From the NCBI GenBank assembly GCA_023386155.1, contig JAEWKH010000019.1, positions 1 to 31,156 on the forward strand: a DNA stretch of 31,156 bases, in the 5' to 3' direction. Made by a program: the position numbers and the translations under genes. The DNA comes from Pseudomonadota bacterium (GTDB lineage: Bacteria; Pseudomonadota; Alphaproteobacteria; Rhizobiales; Beijerinckiaceae). Positions 16,828 through 24,593 of this stretch are shown in pieces. Below the pieces are notes generated by a model. That model searched no databases and was not told the origin of the DNA. It saw only the letters and a program-made list of their open reading frames with translations. Numbering within the stretch: the stretch's first letter is position 1; each line of letters starts with the position of its first letter.

Positions 16828-17247
16828 TCAGTCGTCCCGGTAGACCCGCTCGTTCCGCTCGTGGCGCTCCTGCGCCTCGAGCGAAAGCGTCGCGATGGGC
16901 CGGGCCTCCAGGCGCTTCAGGGAGATCGGGTCGCCGGTCTCCTCGCAATAGCCGTAGGAGCCGTCGTCGATCCGCGCGAGGGCGGCGTCGATCTTGGCGA
17001 TGAGCTTGCGCTGGCGATCCCGGGCGCGAAGCTCGATGGCGCGGTCCGTTTCCGAGGAGGCGCGATCCGCAAGGTCAGGATGATTCTCGTTCTCGCTCTG
17101 CAAGGTGGCGAGGGTTTCCTGAGCCTCTTTGAGGATGTCGTGCTTCCAGCGGATCAGCTTGCGCCTGAAATACTCCCTTTGCCGTTCATTCATGAAGGGC
17201 TCGTCTTCTGTCGGACGGTAACCCTCATCAATCACGATATCTGTCAT
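16828..17247 (-). CDS. dksA: RNA polymerase-binding transcription factor DksA
   Basis: A 139-residue DksA/TraR-family protein that enters the RNA polymerase secondary channel and, with ppGpp, tunes rRNA and biosynthetic promoters. A coiled coil (FMNERQREYFRRKLIRWKHD onward to about residue 95) leads into the C-terminal zinc-finger region YGYCEETGDPISLKRLEARP. Only one of the four classical zinc cysteines remains: the CxxC pairs read CEET and SLEA. The coiled-coil tip keeps an acidic/aliphatic composition. I chose the start at 17247 (MTDIVIDEGYRPTEDEPFMNERQ) because that matches the family; the open frame extends to 17310. Convergent with the FliO-like gene, with which it shares a terminator. 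Confidence 0.93.
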   Translation of the reverse strand: MTDIVIDEGYRPTEDEPFMNERQREYFRRKLIRWKHDILKEAQETLATLQSENENHPDLADRASSETDRAIELRARDRQRKLIAKIDAALARIDDGSYGYCEETGDPISLKRLEARPIATLSLEAQERHERNERVYRDD

Positions 17248-17401
17248 GTTCAGCCGTTCTTCCCCGATGAACTGTGGCGCCCCTATATAGGCAAGCAGGG
17301 TCGGCGACAACGAGATTAAGCGTCATCGATTTGTCTAAGAGGCCCGGACACCTCTTTTGCGCCTTGGAAAGATCGGGCCTGAACGATTTGCCGCACCCCC
17401 C

Positions 17402-18388
17402 TCAGGAGGCTGCGGCCTCGGCCCGGCTGATCAGCTCGCCGGCCACGTCGCCGATCTTGGGCGTCTCCTCGCGGATGAAGGGGAGCGGGCGGCAGACGGA
17501 AAGGGCCGCGAGGCCGAAACGGGCGGTCATGAGCCCGTTCAGCACCCCCTCCCCGAGCTTGGCCGAGATCCGCGCCGCGAGGCCCAGCCCCAAGACCTGC
17601 TGCATGAGGCTGTCGCCCACGGCCACGCCCCCGGTCACGGCCAGGTGGTTGAAGGCCGCCTTGGCGAGCCTCAGGAACCCGAACAGGCCGGGCCGCCCGC
17701 CATAGATGCGCGAGAGGGTGCGCAGGAGCCGCACGGCCGCGAAGATCACGAAGGCCACGTCGACGATGGCCCGGGGGCTCACCGCCGTGACGAGGGAGAC
17801 CTGCTTCGCCGCGCCCGCGATGGCCCGCTTGGCCTGAACGTCCAGGGGAGCCAGCAGCTCCCGCTCGGCAATGGCAAGCCGGTCGTCCGCATCGATGATC
17901 TCGTCGGTCAGGCCGCGCAGGCGCGCGCTGCCCTGGGCGGCCGAGCTCCGGCCGCCATAGAGGCTCAGGAGGTCGGACACGATGCCTTTCGCCGCCTTGT
18001 GGTCCTTCACCGCCAGGGCGTCGATGGCCGCCTCGCGCAGGTGCTCGATCTTCTGCTCCCGCCAGATCCCCGCCACCTCGCGGCCGATGATGGCCAGGAA
18101 GGCGAGGATCGCGAGGATCGCGAGCCCCAGCGCCACCCAGCCGAGCCAGGGGGCGATGGCATAGAGGTCGACGACCAGGTTCTCCACCGCAAGCCCGAGT
18201 CCCAGGAGCAGCAGTCCGGACAGGGCGGACAGCAGGATGCCGAGCCAGGGGGCCCGGCGCTTCTCGCCCATGGGCACCACGATGCCGTCGGCGGCCTCGA
18301 TGGCGTCGAAGGGTTCCTCCGTCACCTGCACGGCGCCGGCCGTGACGTTCGGGTCGTCGAGGCGAAAGGCGCGAGGTTGGCGGCTCAT
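17402..18388 (-). CDS. ycjF: YcjF-like membrane protein (DUF697/TIGR01620 family)
   Basis: A 328-residue protein. It has a hydrophilic N-terminus and two adjacent membrane helices (about 47-66 and 76-100, LLSALSGLLLLGLGLAVE and WVALGLAILAILAFLAIIG). The C-terminal DUF697 region has the characteristic AVSPRAIVDVAFVIFAAVRLLRTLSRIYGGRPG. Its start codon overlaps the ycjX stop by 4 bp (18385-18388), so the two are translationally coupled. In enterobacteria ycjX and ycjF are paired and belong to the phage-shock (Psp) envelope-stress regulon. No psp genes are in this window, so a link to envelope stress is inference from the pair. Confidence 0.88.
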   Translation of the reverse strand: MSRQPRAFRLDDPNVTAGAVQVTEEPFDAIEAADGIVVPMGEKRRAPWLGILLSALSGLLLLGLGLAVENLVVDLYAIAPWLGWVALGLAILAILAFLAIIGREVAGIWREQKIEHLREAAIDALAVKDHKAAKGIVSDLLSLYGGRSSAAQGSARLRGLTDEIIDADDRLAIAERELLAPLDVQAKRAIAGAAKQVSLVTAVSPRAIVDVAFVIFAAVRLLRTLSRIYGGRPGLFGFLRLAKAAFNHLAVTGGVAVGDSLMQQVLGLGLAARISAKLGEGVLNGLMTARFGLAALSVCRPLPFIREETPKIGDVAGELISRAEAAAS

Positions 18389-19833
18389 GCGAAACGATCC
18401 CCCAGCAGGAATTCAAGGGCCCGGTCGAGGCGGATATGGGGCATCTTGGCCATGCGGCCCGCCGCATCGACGGGCAGCTTCGGCGGGCGGAAGCGCGGGA
18501 AGCGGAAGGAGCCCTCCGGAACGGCGCCCTGGAACACGGCCTCCGCCGTCTCCGGCAGCTCGCCCGGGAAGATCGCGGCCTCCGTCTCGCCGTCGAAGAC
18601 CTCGCCCCCGACGCGCTCGCCTGCCTCCGGAACGCCGGCAACGGCGCGCAGGGTCTCGCGGCCCTCGCGGATCGTCGTCTCCCGGGTGGCGCGCACCGAG
18701 GCGAGCGCCACCGTCCCGACCCGGGCCCCGGCGGCCTCGGTCCGGCGCGAGGCGCGGTTCACGAGAAGGCGCAGGATCGCGTCCAGACGGTCATGGTCCG
18801 TATGGTGGATGTGATCGGCCTTGGTGGCCGCGAACAGGACCCGGTCGGCCCGCGGAGAGAACAGGCGGGACAGGAGCGTGTTGCGCCCGATCCGGAAGGC
18901 CATGAGCACCTGGTCGAGGGATTCCTCCAGCTCCGCCAGGGCCACCGGCCCGGCATCGATGGCGGCCAGCACGTCGACGAGCACGATCTGGCGGTCGATG
19001 CGCTGGAAATGGTCGCGGAAGAACGGCCGGACCACATGGGTCTTGTAGGCCTCGAAGCGCCGCTCCATGAGGGCGGCGAAGCTGCCCGGAGCGATTGACT
19101 GCCCTTGCGGCAGATCGAGCGGCGCGAAGGTCAGCGCGGGCGAGCCGGCCAGATCGCCCGGCATGAGGAACCGGCCCGGCGGCGTGGTGGCGACCGTCTC
19201 GGCCCCGGCGCGCAGGACGGTGAGGTATTCCTTGAACGCTTCGCTCGCCCTGGATGCGAGCATCTCGTCGGAAGCGCCTGCGGGATCGAGGGTTTTCAGG
19301 GCCTCGTGCCAGTTCCGGGCGGCTGCGGCCCGGTCGCGCCTGCGGCTCGCCTCGATCGTCTGGCGCGACCATTCCGCGTAGCCGGCGTCGAGGAGGGCGA
19401 GGTCGAGCAGCCACTCGCCGGGGTAATCCACGATGTCGAGGGCGAGGGAGGCCGGCCCCGTGCGCCAGCCGGACTTGCGCTCGTACTCGACATCCACCCG
19501 CAACTCGCTGATCCGGTTGGTGGATTGCGGCCAGCGGCGGCTCTCCGTGAGGGCCGCCATGTGCTCCTCGTAGGGAAAGCGCGGCACCGCGTCGTCCGGC
19601 TGGTGGGCCAGCTGCGCCCGCCGGATGCGGCCCTCGGCGGAAGCGCGGAAGGCGGGCAGGTTCGTGCCGCGGATGAGATGGTGCACGAGGGCGGTGGTGA
19701 AGACGGTCTTGCCGGAGCGCGCGAGCCCTGTGACGCCGAGGCGGAGAGAGGGCTGGATCAGCTGCCCGGAGGCCTCCCAGAACGATTGCGCGGCGGACCC
19801 GGCGCGGGAGGCGATATTGGTAAGCACTGACAC
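18385..19833 (-). CDS. ycjX: YcjX-like P-loop GTPase (DUF463 family)
   Basis: A 482-residue putative nucleotide-binding protein. The P-loop is GLARSGKT (36-43) in the strand LRLGVTGLARSGKTVFTTALVHHL. Further G-domain-like elements are LALDIVDYPGEWLLDL (switch II/DxxG-like region) and VLFAATKADHIH (a TKAD form of the NKxD base-specificity motif), so GTP is the likely nucleotide. It is the first gene of a two-gene operon with the YcjF-like gene. Upstream, 19834-20050 holds a degenerate palindromic element and no gene. The family role is poorly defined; association with the stress-responsive Psp system in other bacteria is established context. Confidence 0.9.
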   Translation of the reverse strand: MSVLTNIASRAGSAAQSFWEASGQLIQPSLRLGVTGLARSGKTVFTTALVHHLIRGTNLPAFRASAEGRIRRAQLAHQPDDAVPRFPYEEHMAALTESRRWPQSTNRISELRVDVEYERKSGWRTGPASLALDIVDYPGEWLLDLALLDAGYAEWSRQTIEASRRRDRAAAARNWHEALKTLDPAGASDEMLASRASEAFKEYLTVLRAGAETVATTPPGRFLMPGDLAGSPALTFAPLDLPQGQSIAPGSFAALMERRFEAYKTHVVRPFFRDHFQRIDRQIVLVDVLAAIDAGPVALAELEESLDQVLMAFRIGRNTLLSRLFSPRADRVLFAATKADHIHHTDHDRLDAILRLLVNRASRRTEAAGARVGTVALASVRATRETTIREGRETLRAVAGVPEAGERVGGEVFDGETEAAIFPGELPETAEAVFQGAVPEGSFRFPRFRPPKLPVDAAGRMAKMPHIRLDRALEFLLGDRFA

Positions 19834-19851
19834 GAAGCCCCGACCTTTGCG

Positions 19852-19961
19852 TTAGAGCGCCGTGCGGAGACATGGATCCGGTTCCCCGCGACGGACGATG
19901 CTCTCATCAGAAGAGAAGGCATCGGCCCCGAAAGTACAAACCCACCCTCGGGGCCGATGTC
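19852..19961. repeat. Degenerate bipartite palindromic element, unit D (reverse orientation)
   Basis: Module II comes first: GCGG...CCGC around ATGGATCCGG (19872-19881), the reverse of the family loop with one mismatch, and partly paired outer arms. Module I then has a perfect 12-bp stem CATCGGCCCCGA (19920-19931)/TCGGGGCCGATG (19948-19959). The order and spacing match unit C at 25470-25587. It fills most of the gap between the RTX gene and ycjX. Confidence 0.65.
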
Positions 19962-20050
19962 TTTGCCATCCATCAGATGGGAACGGCAGAGCTGAATGCA
20001 AAGGATCGAGGGATTTTTTCCAGCCGGGCGGATAACCCGGCCTGGAAGCC

Positions 20051-22225
20051 TCACATGAAGAAAAAGTCGTGGTAGGTGAGCTTGAGGTTCTTCGACAGGG
20101 TGGCGATCTGGACCGCCGCTTTCGCGCCGGACCCGTCGGCATCATAGGACAGGATGCCGGTCTTCTTGTTGTAGACCAGGTAATCGTTCCCGTCCTTGGC
20201 CTTGTCGCCAACCCGGAGGAAGCCGCTCTTGAGCTTCAGCGGATTGGCCTCCGTCCCCTTCTTGATCGCCGCATAAAATGCCTTGTTGGCCTTGAACAGG
20301 GCATTGTCGAGAAGGATCGTGTCGTCGTTCACGTTGAAATCGGCGATCTTGTCGCGATTGGTCTTGCTGTTGAGGCCGGTGTTGAAGACGAACGTGTCCT
20401 TGCCCGCGCCGCCATAGAGCGTGTCCTTTCCGGCGCCGCCATAAAGCGTGTCGTTGCCGGCATCCCCCCTTAAGGTATCGTTCCCGGCATATCCCGTCAG
20501 GACATCGTTGCCGTCCTGCCCGGCCAGCCCGTCAGCGGCTGCCGTGCCGGAGATCGTGTTGCCGAACTCGTTGCCGGTCAGCCAAAGGCTCCCTGAGCCC
20601 AGCCCTGTCAGGAACTCGATCTCGGCTCCCGCTGAAAGCGTGTAGCTGACGCTTGCCTGCACCGCATCGGCACCATTGCCTGCCGTCTCGATCACCACGT
20701 CCCCGGCATTGTCGACCAGGAACACGTCGCTGCCGGCGCCACCCTCCATCGTGTCGGCACCCGCGCCGCCATCGATGACATTGAAGCCCTCGTTGCCCAC
20801 CAGATGATCGTTGCCGCCACCTCCCGTCACCCGCGAAGCCTGAGTCCCGTCGGCGAGCTTGAGGATCTCCACATTGGCGAGAGCATCCATGCGGAAATCG
20901 AGCGAGACGATTGCCGTGTCCGTACCGCCCCCGGCGACCTCGACCACGACATCCCCGGCATTGTCGATATAGTAGGTGTCGTTACCGGCACCGCCAGCCA
21001 GGGTGTCGGCCCCGCCTGCGCCGTTGAGGACGTTGTCGCCGGCATTGCCCGTCAGGACGTTGCCGAGATCGTTGCCGGTGAGGCTGATCGAAGCAGTTCC
21101 GGAAGCCGTCAGGTTCTCGACATTGGCATAGGTCGCCAGCGAGGCGCTGAATCCCACGATCAAGGTGTCGATGCCTTTGTTCACCCCCTCGACCACCACG
21201 TCCATCGCATCGATGACATAGGTGTCGTTGCCACCGAGCCCCTTGAGGATATTGGCGGCCTCGTTGCCGATGAGCGTGTCGGCATGATCGGAGCCTTCGA
21301 CATTGCTGATCGCGACAAAGACGTCGCCGGCGGCATCGCCCGTGTTCGCAGACCCGTCCAGGGTGCGCAGATCGACCCTCACCCCTGCTCCAGCATGAAG
21401 ATAGGACGCATAGGCCGTGCCCCCGCTGCCGTCGATCGTGTCGGCGCCCGCACCACCTTCGAGAAGATTGATCCCTGCTCCGCCGAGCAGCTTGTCGTCC
21501 CCGCCGCCGCCGCGGATCGTGTCGTCGCCTCCACGTCCATCGAGAATATTGCCGGCACCATTGCCGATCAGGACGTTCGCGATCTCGTTGCCGGTGCCGT
21601 CCAGCGCCTCCGTGCCCGTCAAGGTCAGATCGTTCAAATCGGCAGCAAGTGTATAAGTGATGCTGGATTGAATGGTTACATGGGTTTTTCGAAATGTATC
21701 TATGATTAATACCTTATCGTTAAGACTGTTCACCACTAATGTATAATTTCCGTAGCCAATTCTATAGGTATCATCGCCCAGTCCTCCATCAATGAAATGA
21801 TCTTTATCTCCCATATCGGGAATAAATATAGTAATTATATTATCATGTTCATTACCAAATGTGGCCGAATTTTGAAGACGAGGACTTAACGAGTAGTTTT
21901 CAATATAATTAGGAATAATATAGTTTATTTCTGTAAGAGGTATTTTGCGAGAATCTATAAATATTGTATCTATACCCTCATTATCATGCTCTGTGATAAT
22001 GATATCTAATGTTTCAATAAAATACTGATCATCGCCCTTCCCGCCTACCAATGTATCGAGACCGCCATATATAGATTGAAATATATTATTCCCATCGTCT
22101 CCCGTCAGACGATTTGAGAGCGTGTTGTCTGTGATGTTATCGGTGGTCGCGCCTGCCGGCAGGGCAAAATCGACTTCGTCCGCATCGAGAGTCCAATAGC
22201 GGGTAGAGGGATTGTAGGTTGCCAT
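20051..22225 (-). CDS. RTX-type calcium-binding protein (hemolysin-type repeats), likely type I secreted
   Basis: A 724-residue protein made almost wholly of RTX nonapeptide blocks (GGxGxDxUx), e.g. GGRGGDDTIRGGGGDDKLL and GGAGKDTLYGGAGKDTF. These alternate with ~60-residue linkers of the DTYYIDNAGDVVVE...NVENLTASGTASISLTGN type. The repeats bind Ca2+ and fold outside the cell. It has no N-terminal signal peptide. The C-terminal ~100 residues (DKIADFNVNDDTILLDNALF ... DYLVYNKKTGILSYDADGSG ... YHDFFFM) resemble the end domain of type I secreted RTX proteins. No enzymatic domain is visible, and no ABC/MFP exporter genes are nearby. The part encoded at ~21660-22110 (about residues 38-188) is strikingly AT-rich and uses Ile ATA and Asn AAT codons, unlike the rest. 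Function is unknown (adhesin or matrix protein possible). Confidence 0.88.
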   Translation of the reverse strand: MATYNPSTRYWTLDADEVDFALPAGATTDNITDNTLSNRLTGDDGNNIFQSIYGGLDTLVGGKGDDQYFIETLDIIITEHDNEGIDTIFIDSRKIPLTEINYIIPNYIENYSLSPRLQNSATFGNEHDNIITIFIPDMGDKDHFIDGGLGDDTYRIGYGNYTLVVNSLNDKVLIIDTFRKTHVTIQSSITYTLAADLNDLTLTGTEALDGTGNEIANVLIGNGAGNILDGRGGDDTIRGGGGDDKLLGGAGINLLEGGAGADTIDGSGGTAYASYLHAGAGVRVDLRTLDGSANTGDAAGDVFVAISNVEGSDHADTLIGNEAANILKGLGGNDTYVIDAMDVVVEGVNKGIDTLIVGFSASLATYANVENLTASGTASISLTGNDLGNVLTGNAGDNVLNGAGGADTLAGGAGNDTYYIDNAGDVVVEVAGGGTDTAIVSLDFRMDALANVEILKLADGTQASRVTGGGGNDHLVGNEGFNVIDGGAGADTMEGGAGSDVFLVDNAGDVVIETAGNGADAVQASVSYTLSAGAEIEFLTGLGSGSLWLTGNEFGNTISGTAAADGLAGQDGNDVLTGYAGNDTLRGDAGNDTLYGGAGKDTLYGGAGKDTFVFNTGLNSKTNRDKIADFNVNDDTILLDNALFKANKAFYAAIKKGTEANPLKLKSGFLRVGDKAKDGNDYLVYNKKTGILSYDADGSGAKAAVQIATLSKNLKLTYHDFFFM

Positions 22226-22348
22226 AAATTGCTCGCTGGAATCCGTTCTTAGAGGCTCCTGGGATGAAGCCCTCCAGGTTAATAACGTTATAAAATATAA
22301 AAATGACCCTGTCAGCCTCCGATAAGCCAGGATGATGCGGCTTGTTGG
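22226..22348. other. AT-rich intergenic stretch upstream of the RTX gene
   Basis: This short gap includes an AT-rich run (AATAACGTTATAAAATATA, near 22280-22300) unlike the surrounding high-GC DNA. It may hold the promoter of the RTX gene. No gene is visible. Confidence 0.4.
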
Positions 22349-23392
22349 CTAAGGCAGCATGGATTCCAGGAGACTGGCCTTGGCGACCTTGTCGCTCATG
22401 CGCCGAACCGCCTCCTCCACCAAATCCGGCCCCGCGCGCAGGACTCCCAGCTCGAAGGCCGACATGGCCAGCATCACGTGGGCCAGGTTCGGCTGGGGGG
22501 TTCCGTCCTCGGCGAAGAGCTTCAGGTCGTCGGTCGCCTTCAGCCCGAGGCCTTCGACCATCCGGCCCGCATAGTTGCGGTGGCGCTGCTCCTCGGATGG
22601 GCAGGCATTGGCCACCTGGACCTTCGGGGCGGGCCTGGGAGCCGCCGAGGCGGCGACGGCCGGTTCCTTCACCGGCTTGCGGCGGGCGACAGCCGGCGGC
22701 GGCGATGGCGTGGGCTTCGGCTTCTCGCCCATGCCCTCGGCGATGCTAGGCACCCGGAATTGCGGTGTCTTCGGCGTGATCGGGATCACCACGGAGACCC
22801 GGCCCGGCCTGCCGCCCGGGCCGGCTTTCGCCGTGTACCGCACCGCCCCGCCCTTCTTGCGGCGGGAGGCGAGATACTGGGCCCGCACCGTGCCGCCGAT
22901 GCCCCGCACGGCCAGCATCGCCATGCCGCCGATGCCCGTCGCGACATTGCACTCGGCGGGTGCCCAGCGACGGACGATGTCGAGGGCGGACTTGCGGTTG
23001 AACTCGAGGTAATAGCGCCGCAGCAGGGTGGCGGCGGCATCGGCCCCGTGCTCGGCGGAGGCGAAGCCCACATGGCCCTCGCTGTCGGTCGCGAGCTCGC
23101 CGTTCCAGCGGGCGCTCTTGATGCACCAGTAATTGTTGAGCTTCACGCAGCGGGTGACGAAGGGGCGCTCGGCCCGGAACAGGGCCGCCATGGCGACGAC
23201 CGGCTTCGGCTCCAGGGCGTCCATGGCCTCCCGGCGCCAGTTCGTCACCTCGCGGCTTTCGGGCTCATAGCGAGCCTGAAGGGTCCGTGCGTCCTCAGCG
23301 GGCTGCAACGGAGCCTCCGCGGCCCCGTCACCGTCACCCGGCAGGAGCGCGCGCGCCGCAAGGGCGAGCGCCAGGATCGTCTGAGGCGTCAT
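22349..23392 (-). CDS. Hypothetical protein with muramidase/phage-structural-protein-like N-terminal domain and Pro-rich linker
   Basis: A 347-residue protein that I do not recognise with certainty. After a short hydrophobic N-terminus (TPQTILALALAARALLPG, a weak signal-like segment) a domain at ~95-170 reads CVKLNNYWCIKSARWNGE ... GHVGFASAEHGADAAATLLRRYYL ... ALDIVRRWAPAEC. This pattern (a Gly/Asn-rich start, WxG, F...xxGxxA, then LxxY and IxxWAP) resembles small peptidoglycan-hydrolase-like and virion structural proteins. A Pro/Lys-rich linker (~228-262) and a C-terminal helical domain (CPSEEQRHRNYAGRM to the end) follow. The neighbours give no clue: the RTX gene lies downstream, the GNAT gene diverges upstream. 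A cell-wall role is inference. Confidence 0.7.
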   Translation of the reverse strand: MTPQTILALALAARALLPGDGDGAAEAPLQPAEDARTLQARYEPESREVTNWRREAMDALEPKPVVAMAALFRAERPFVTRCVKLNNYWCIKSARWNGELATDSEGHVGFASAEHGADAAATLLRRYYLEFNRKSALDIVRRWAPAECNVATGIGGMAMLAVRGIGGTVRAQYLASRRKKGGAVRYTAKAGPGGRPGRVSVVIPITPKTPQFRVPSIAEGMGEKPKPTPSPPPAVARRKPVKEPAVAASAAPRPAPKVQVANACPSEEQRHRNYAGRMVEGLGLKATDDLKLFAEDGTPQPNLAHVMLAMSAFELGVLRAGPDLVEEAVRRMSDKVAKASLLESMLP

Positions 23393-23547
23393 GATGAGGA
23401 TCAGCCCCCCGCTTCGGCCGAAAACAATGGAAACGCTTTCAGGCAGAACGATGGTGGGGCCGATATGTTCAGTCTCGACGCCGGACGCTCTTGCAGGATT
23501 TAAGGTCCATCGTGCTATGGCTCATCGCGACCATCCCGCAGGAACCC

Positions 23548-24072
23548 ATGTCCACGATCGTTTCAATCCGACTCATGCAGCCGACGGACGCTCAGGCCTA
23601 CCGGGACCTGAGGCTGGAGGCGCTGAGGAGCCATCCCGAAGCCTTCGGCTCCAGCTACGAGGAAGAGGCGCCGCTTGCGCTCAAGACCATCGAGGCCCGC
23701 ATCCCCTCCTCCGGCCCGAACGCGATCTTCGGGGCCTTCGCCGACACGGCTCTCGTCGGCATGGCGGGGTTCGCCGTCTATGACCGGCTCAAGGCCCGCC
23801 ACAAGGGCGTGATGTGGGGCGTCTTCGTGAAGCCGGAATGGCGGAAACGACAGGTCGGGAAGGCCCTGGTCCAGCGCGTGATCGACCATGCCGCCGGGCA
23901 TGTGATCATGCTCGAAGCAGCCGTGGGCCTCGCGAACGAGGGCGCGCGACGGACCTATCACAGTCTCGGCTTCAGGCCCTACGGGATCGAGCGCAAGGCC
24001 ATCCGGGTCGGCGACACGTTCCACGACGAGGAGCTGCTTTATCTGGATCTCCCGCAACCCGGAAGGGTCTAA
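23548..24072 (+). CDS. GNAT-family N-acetyltransferase
   Basis: A 174-residue single-domain GNAT. The fold is clear from the N-terminal IRLMQPTDAQAYRDLRLEAL, the central GFAVYDR, the acetyl-CoA-binding motif A VFVKPEWRKRQVGKALVQRVIDHA (the RxxxVGKA turn that holds the pyrophosphate) and the C-terminal NEGARRTYHSLGFRPYG. It acetylates an unknown amine. ATG 23548 is preferred because AGGA lies 5 nt upstream; an in-frame ATG at 23491 adds 19 residues. It is divergent from the hypothetical gene and convergent with sixA, whose stop codon it overlaps (TAA at 24070-24072 versus TAG at 24069-24071 on the other strand). Confidence 0.9.
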   Translation: MSTIVSIRLMQPTDAQAYRDLRLEALRSHPEAFGSSYEEEAPLALKTIEARIPSSGPNAIFGAFADTALVGMAGFAVYDRLKARHKGVMWGVFVKPEWRKRQVGKALVQRVIDHAAGHVIMLEAAVGLANEGARRTYHSLGFRPYGIERKAIRVGDTFHDEELLYLDLPQPGRV

Positions 24073-24593
24073 TCGTCCTCGCCGCTCCCGAGCGATTTCG
24101 GCGTCACGAAGCGTTCGAGCCGTCCGGACTTGTGCGCGACGTCGGACCAGTCCTCCAGGGCGAAATCGATCACTGCGAGGCCGGCCGTCGGGTATTTCTG
24201 GCCGAGCCGCAGGATCCCGTCCATGTCGCCCTCGCCGATGAGGAGCTTCGCGAGCTCCTCGAAGCCCGGATTGTGGCCGATCACCAGAACGGTCCGGGAC
24301 CCGGACTCCACCTCGCGCACGACGTCCAGGAGCCGGCCGACGGGAGCCTCGTAGATGCGGCCGTCCCGGCGGGTCTCGATCTCGCCGAGGAAAGGCTGGA
24401 CGCGCTCCCAGGTCTCCTGCGTCCGCCGCGACGGCGAGACGATGACGAGGTCGGGTTCGAGCCGCTCGCTCTTCAGGTAGTTCCCCATGACGAGGGAAGC
24501 CTCCTGGCCGCGCCTGGCGAGAGGCCTGTCGAGGTCGAGGGTGCCGGAGGGCCAGGCGGCCTTGGCGTGGCGGAGGAGGAGGAGACGAAGCAT
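24069..24593 (-). CDS. sixA: SixA-like histidine phosphatase
   Basis: A 174-residue histidine-phosphatase-superfamily protein. The catalytic motif LLRHAKA (7-12, with Arg8 and His9) opens the protein. The second conserved pair follows as VSPSRRTQET (Arg region) and VLVIGHNPGFEELA (second catalytic His). SixA enzymes remove phosphate from phospho-histidine in histidine-containing phosphotransfer proteins; other members act on small phosphoesters, so the true substrate is open. The ATG at 24593 shares one base with the moxR stop (TGATG), so the two genes are translationally coupled in one operon. The frame remains open far upstream, but that is only read-through in an alternative frame of moxR. 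Confidence 0.88.
   Translation of the reverse strand: MLRLLLLRHAKAAWPSGTLDLDRPLARRGQEASLVMGNYLKSERLEPDLVIVSPSRRTQETWERVQPFLGEIETRRDGRIYEAPVGRLLDVVREVESGSRTVLVIGHNPGFEELAKLLIGEGDMDGILRLGQKYPTAGLAVIDFALEDWSDVAHKSGRLERFVTPKSLGSGEDD

Noticed and set aside
19990..20048. Hairpin after the RTX gene as a terminator
   Set aside because: The arms (CCGGG/CCCGG) pair, but the T-run lies on the wrong side for the minus-strand gene.
20401..21600. Tandem DNA repeats as a CRISPR-like array
   Set aside because: The periodicity is the in-frame RTX nonapeptide code; there are no constant repeats with unique spacers.
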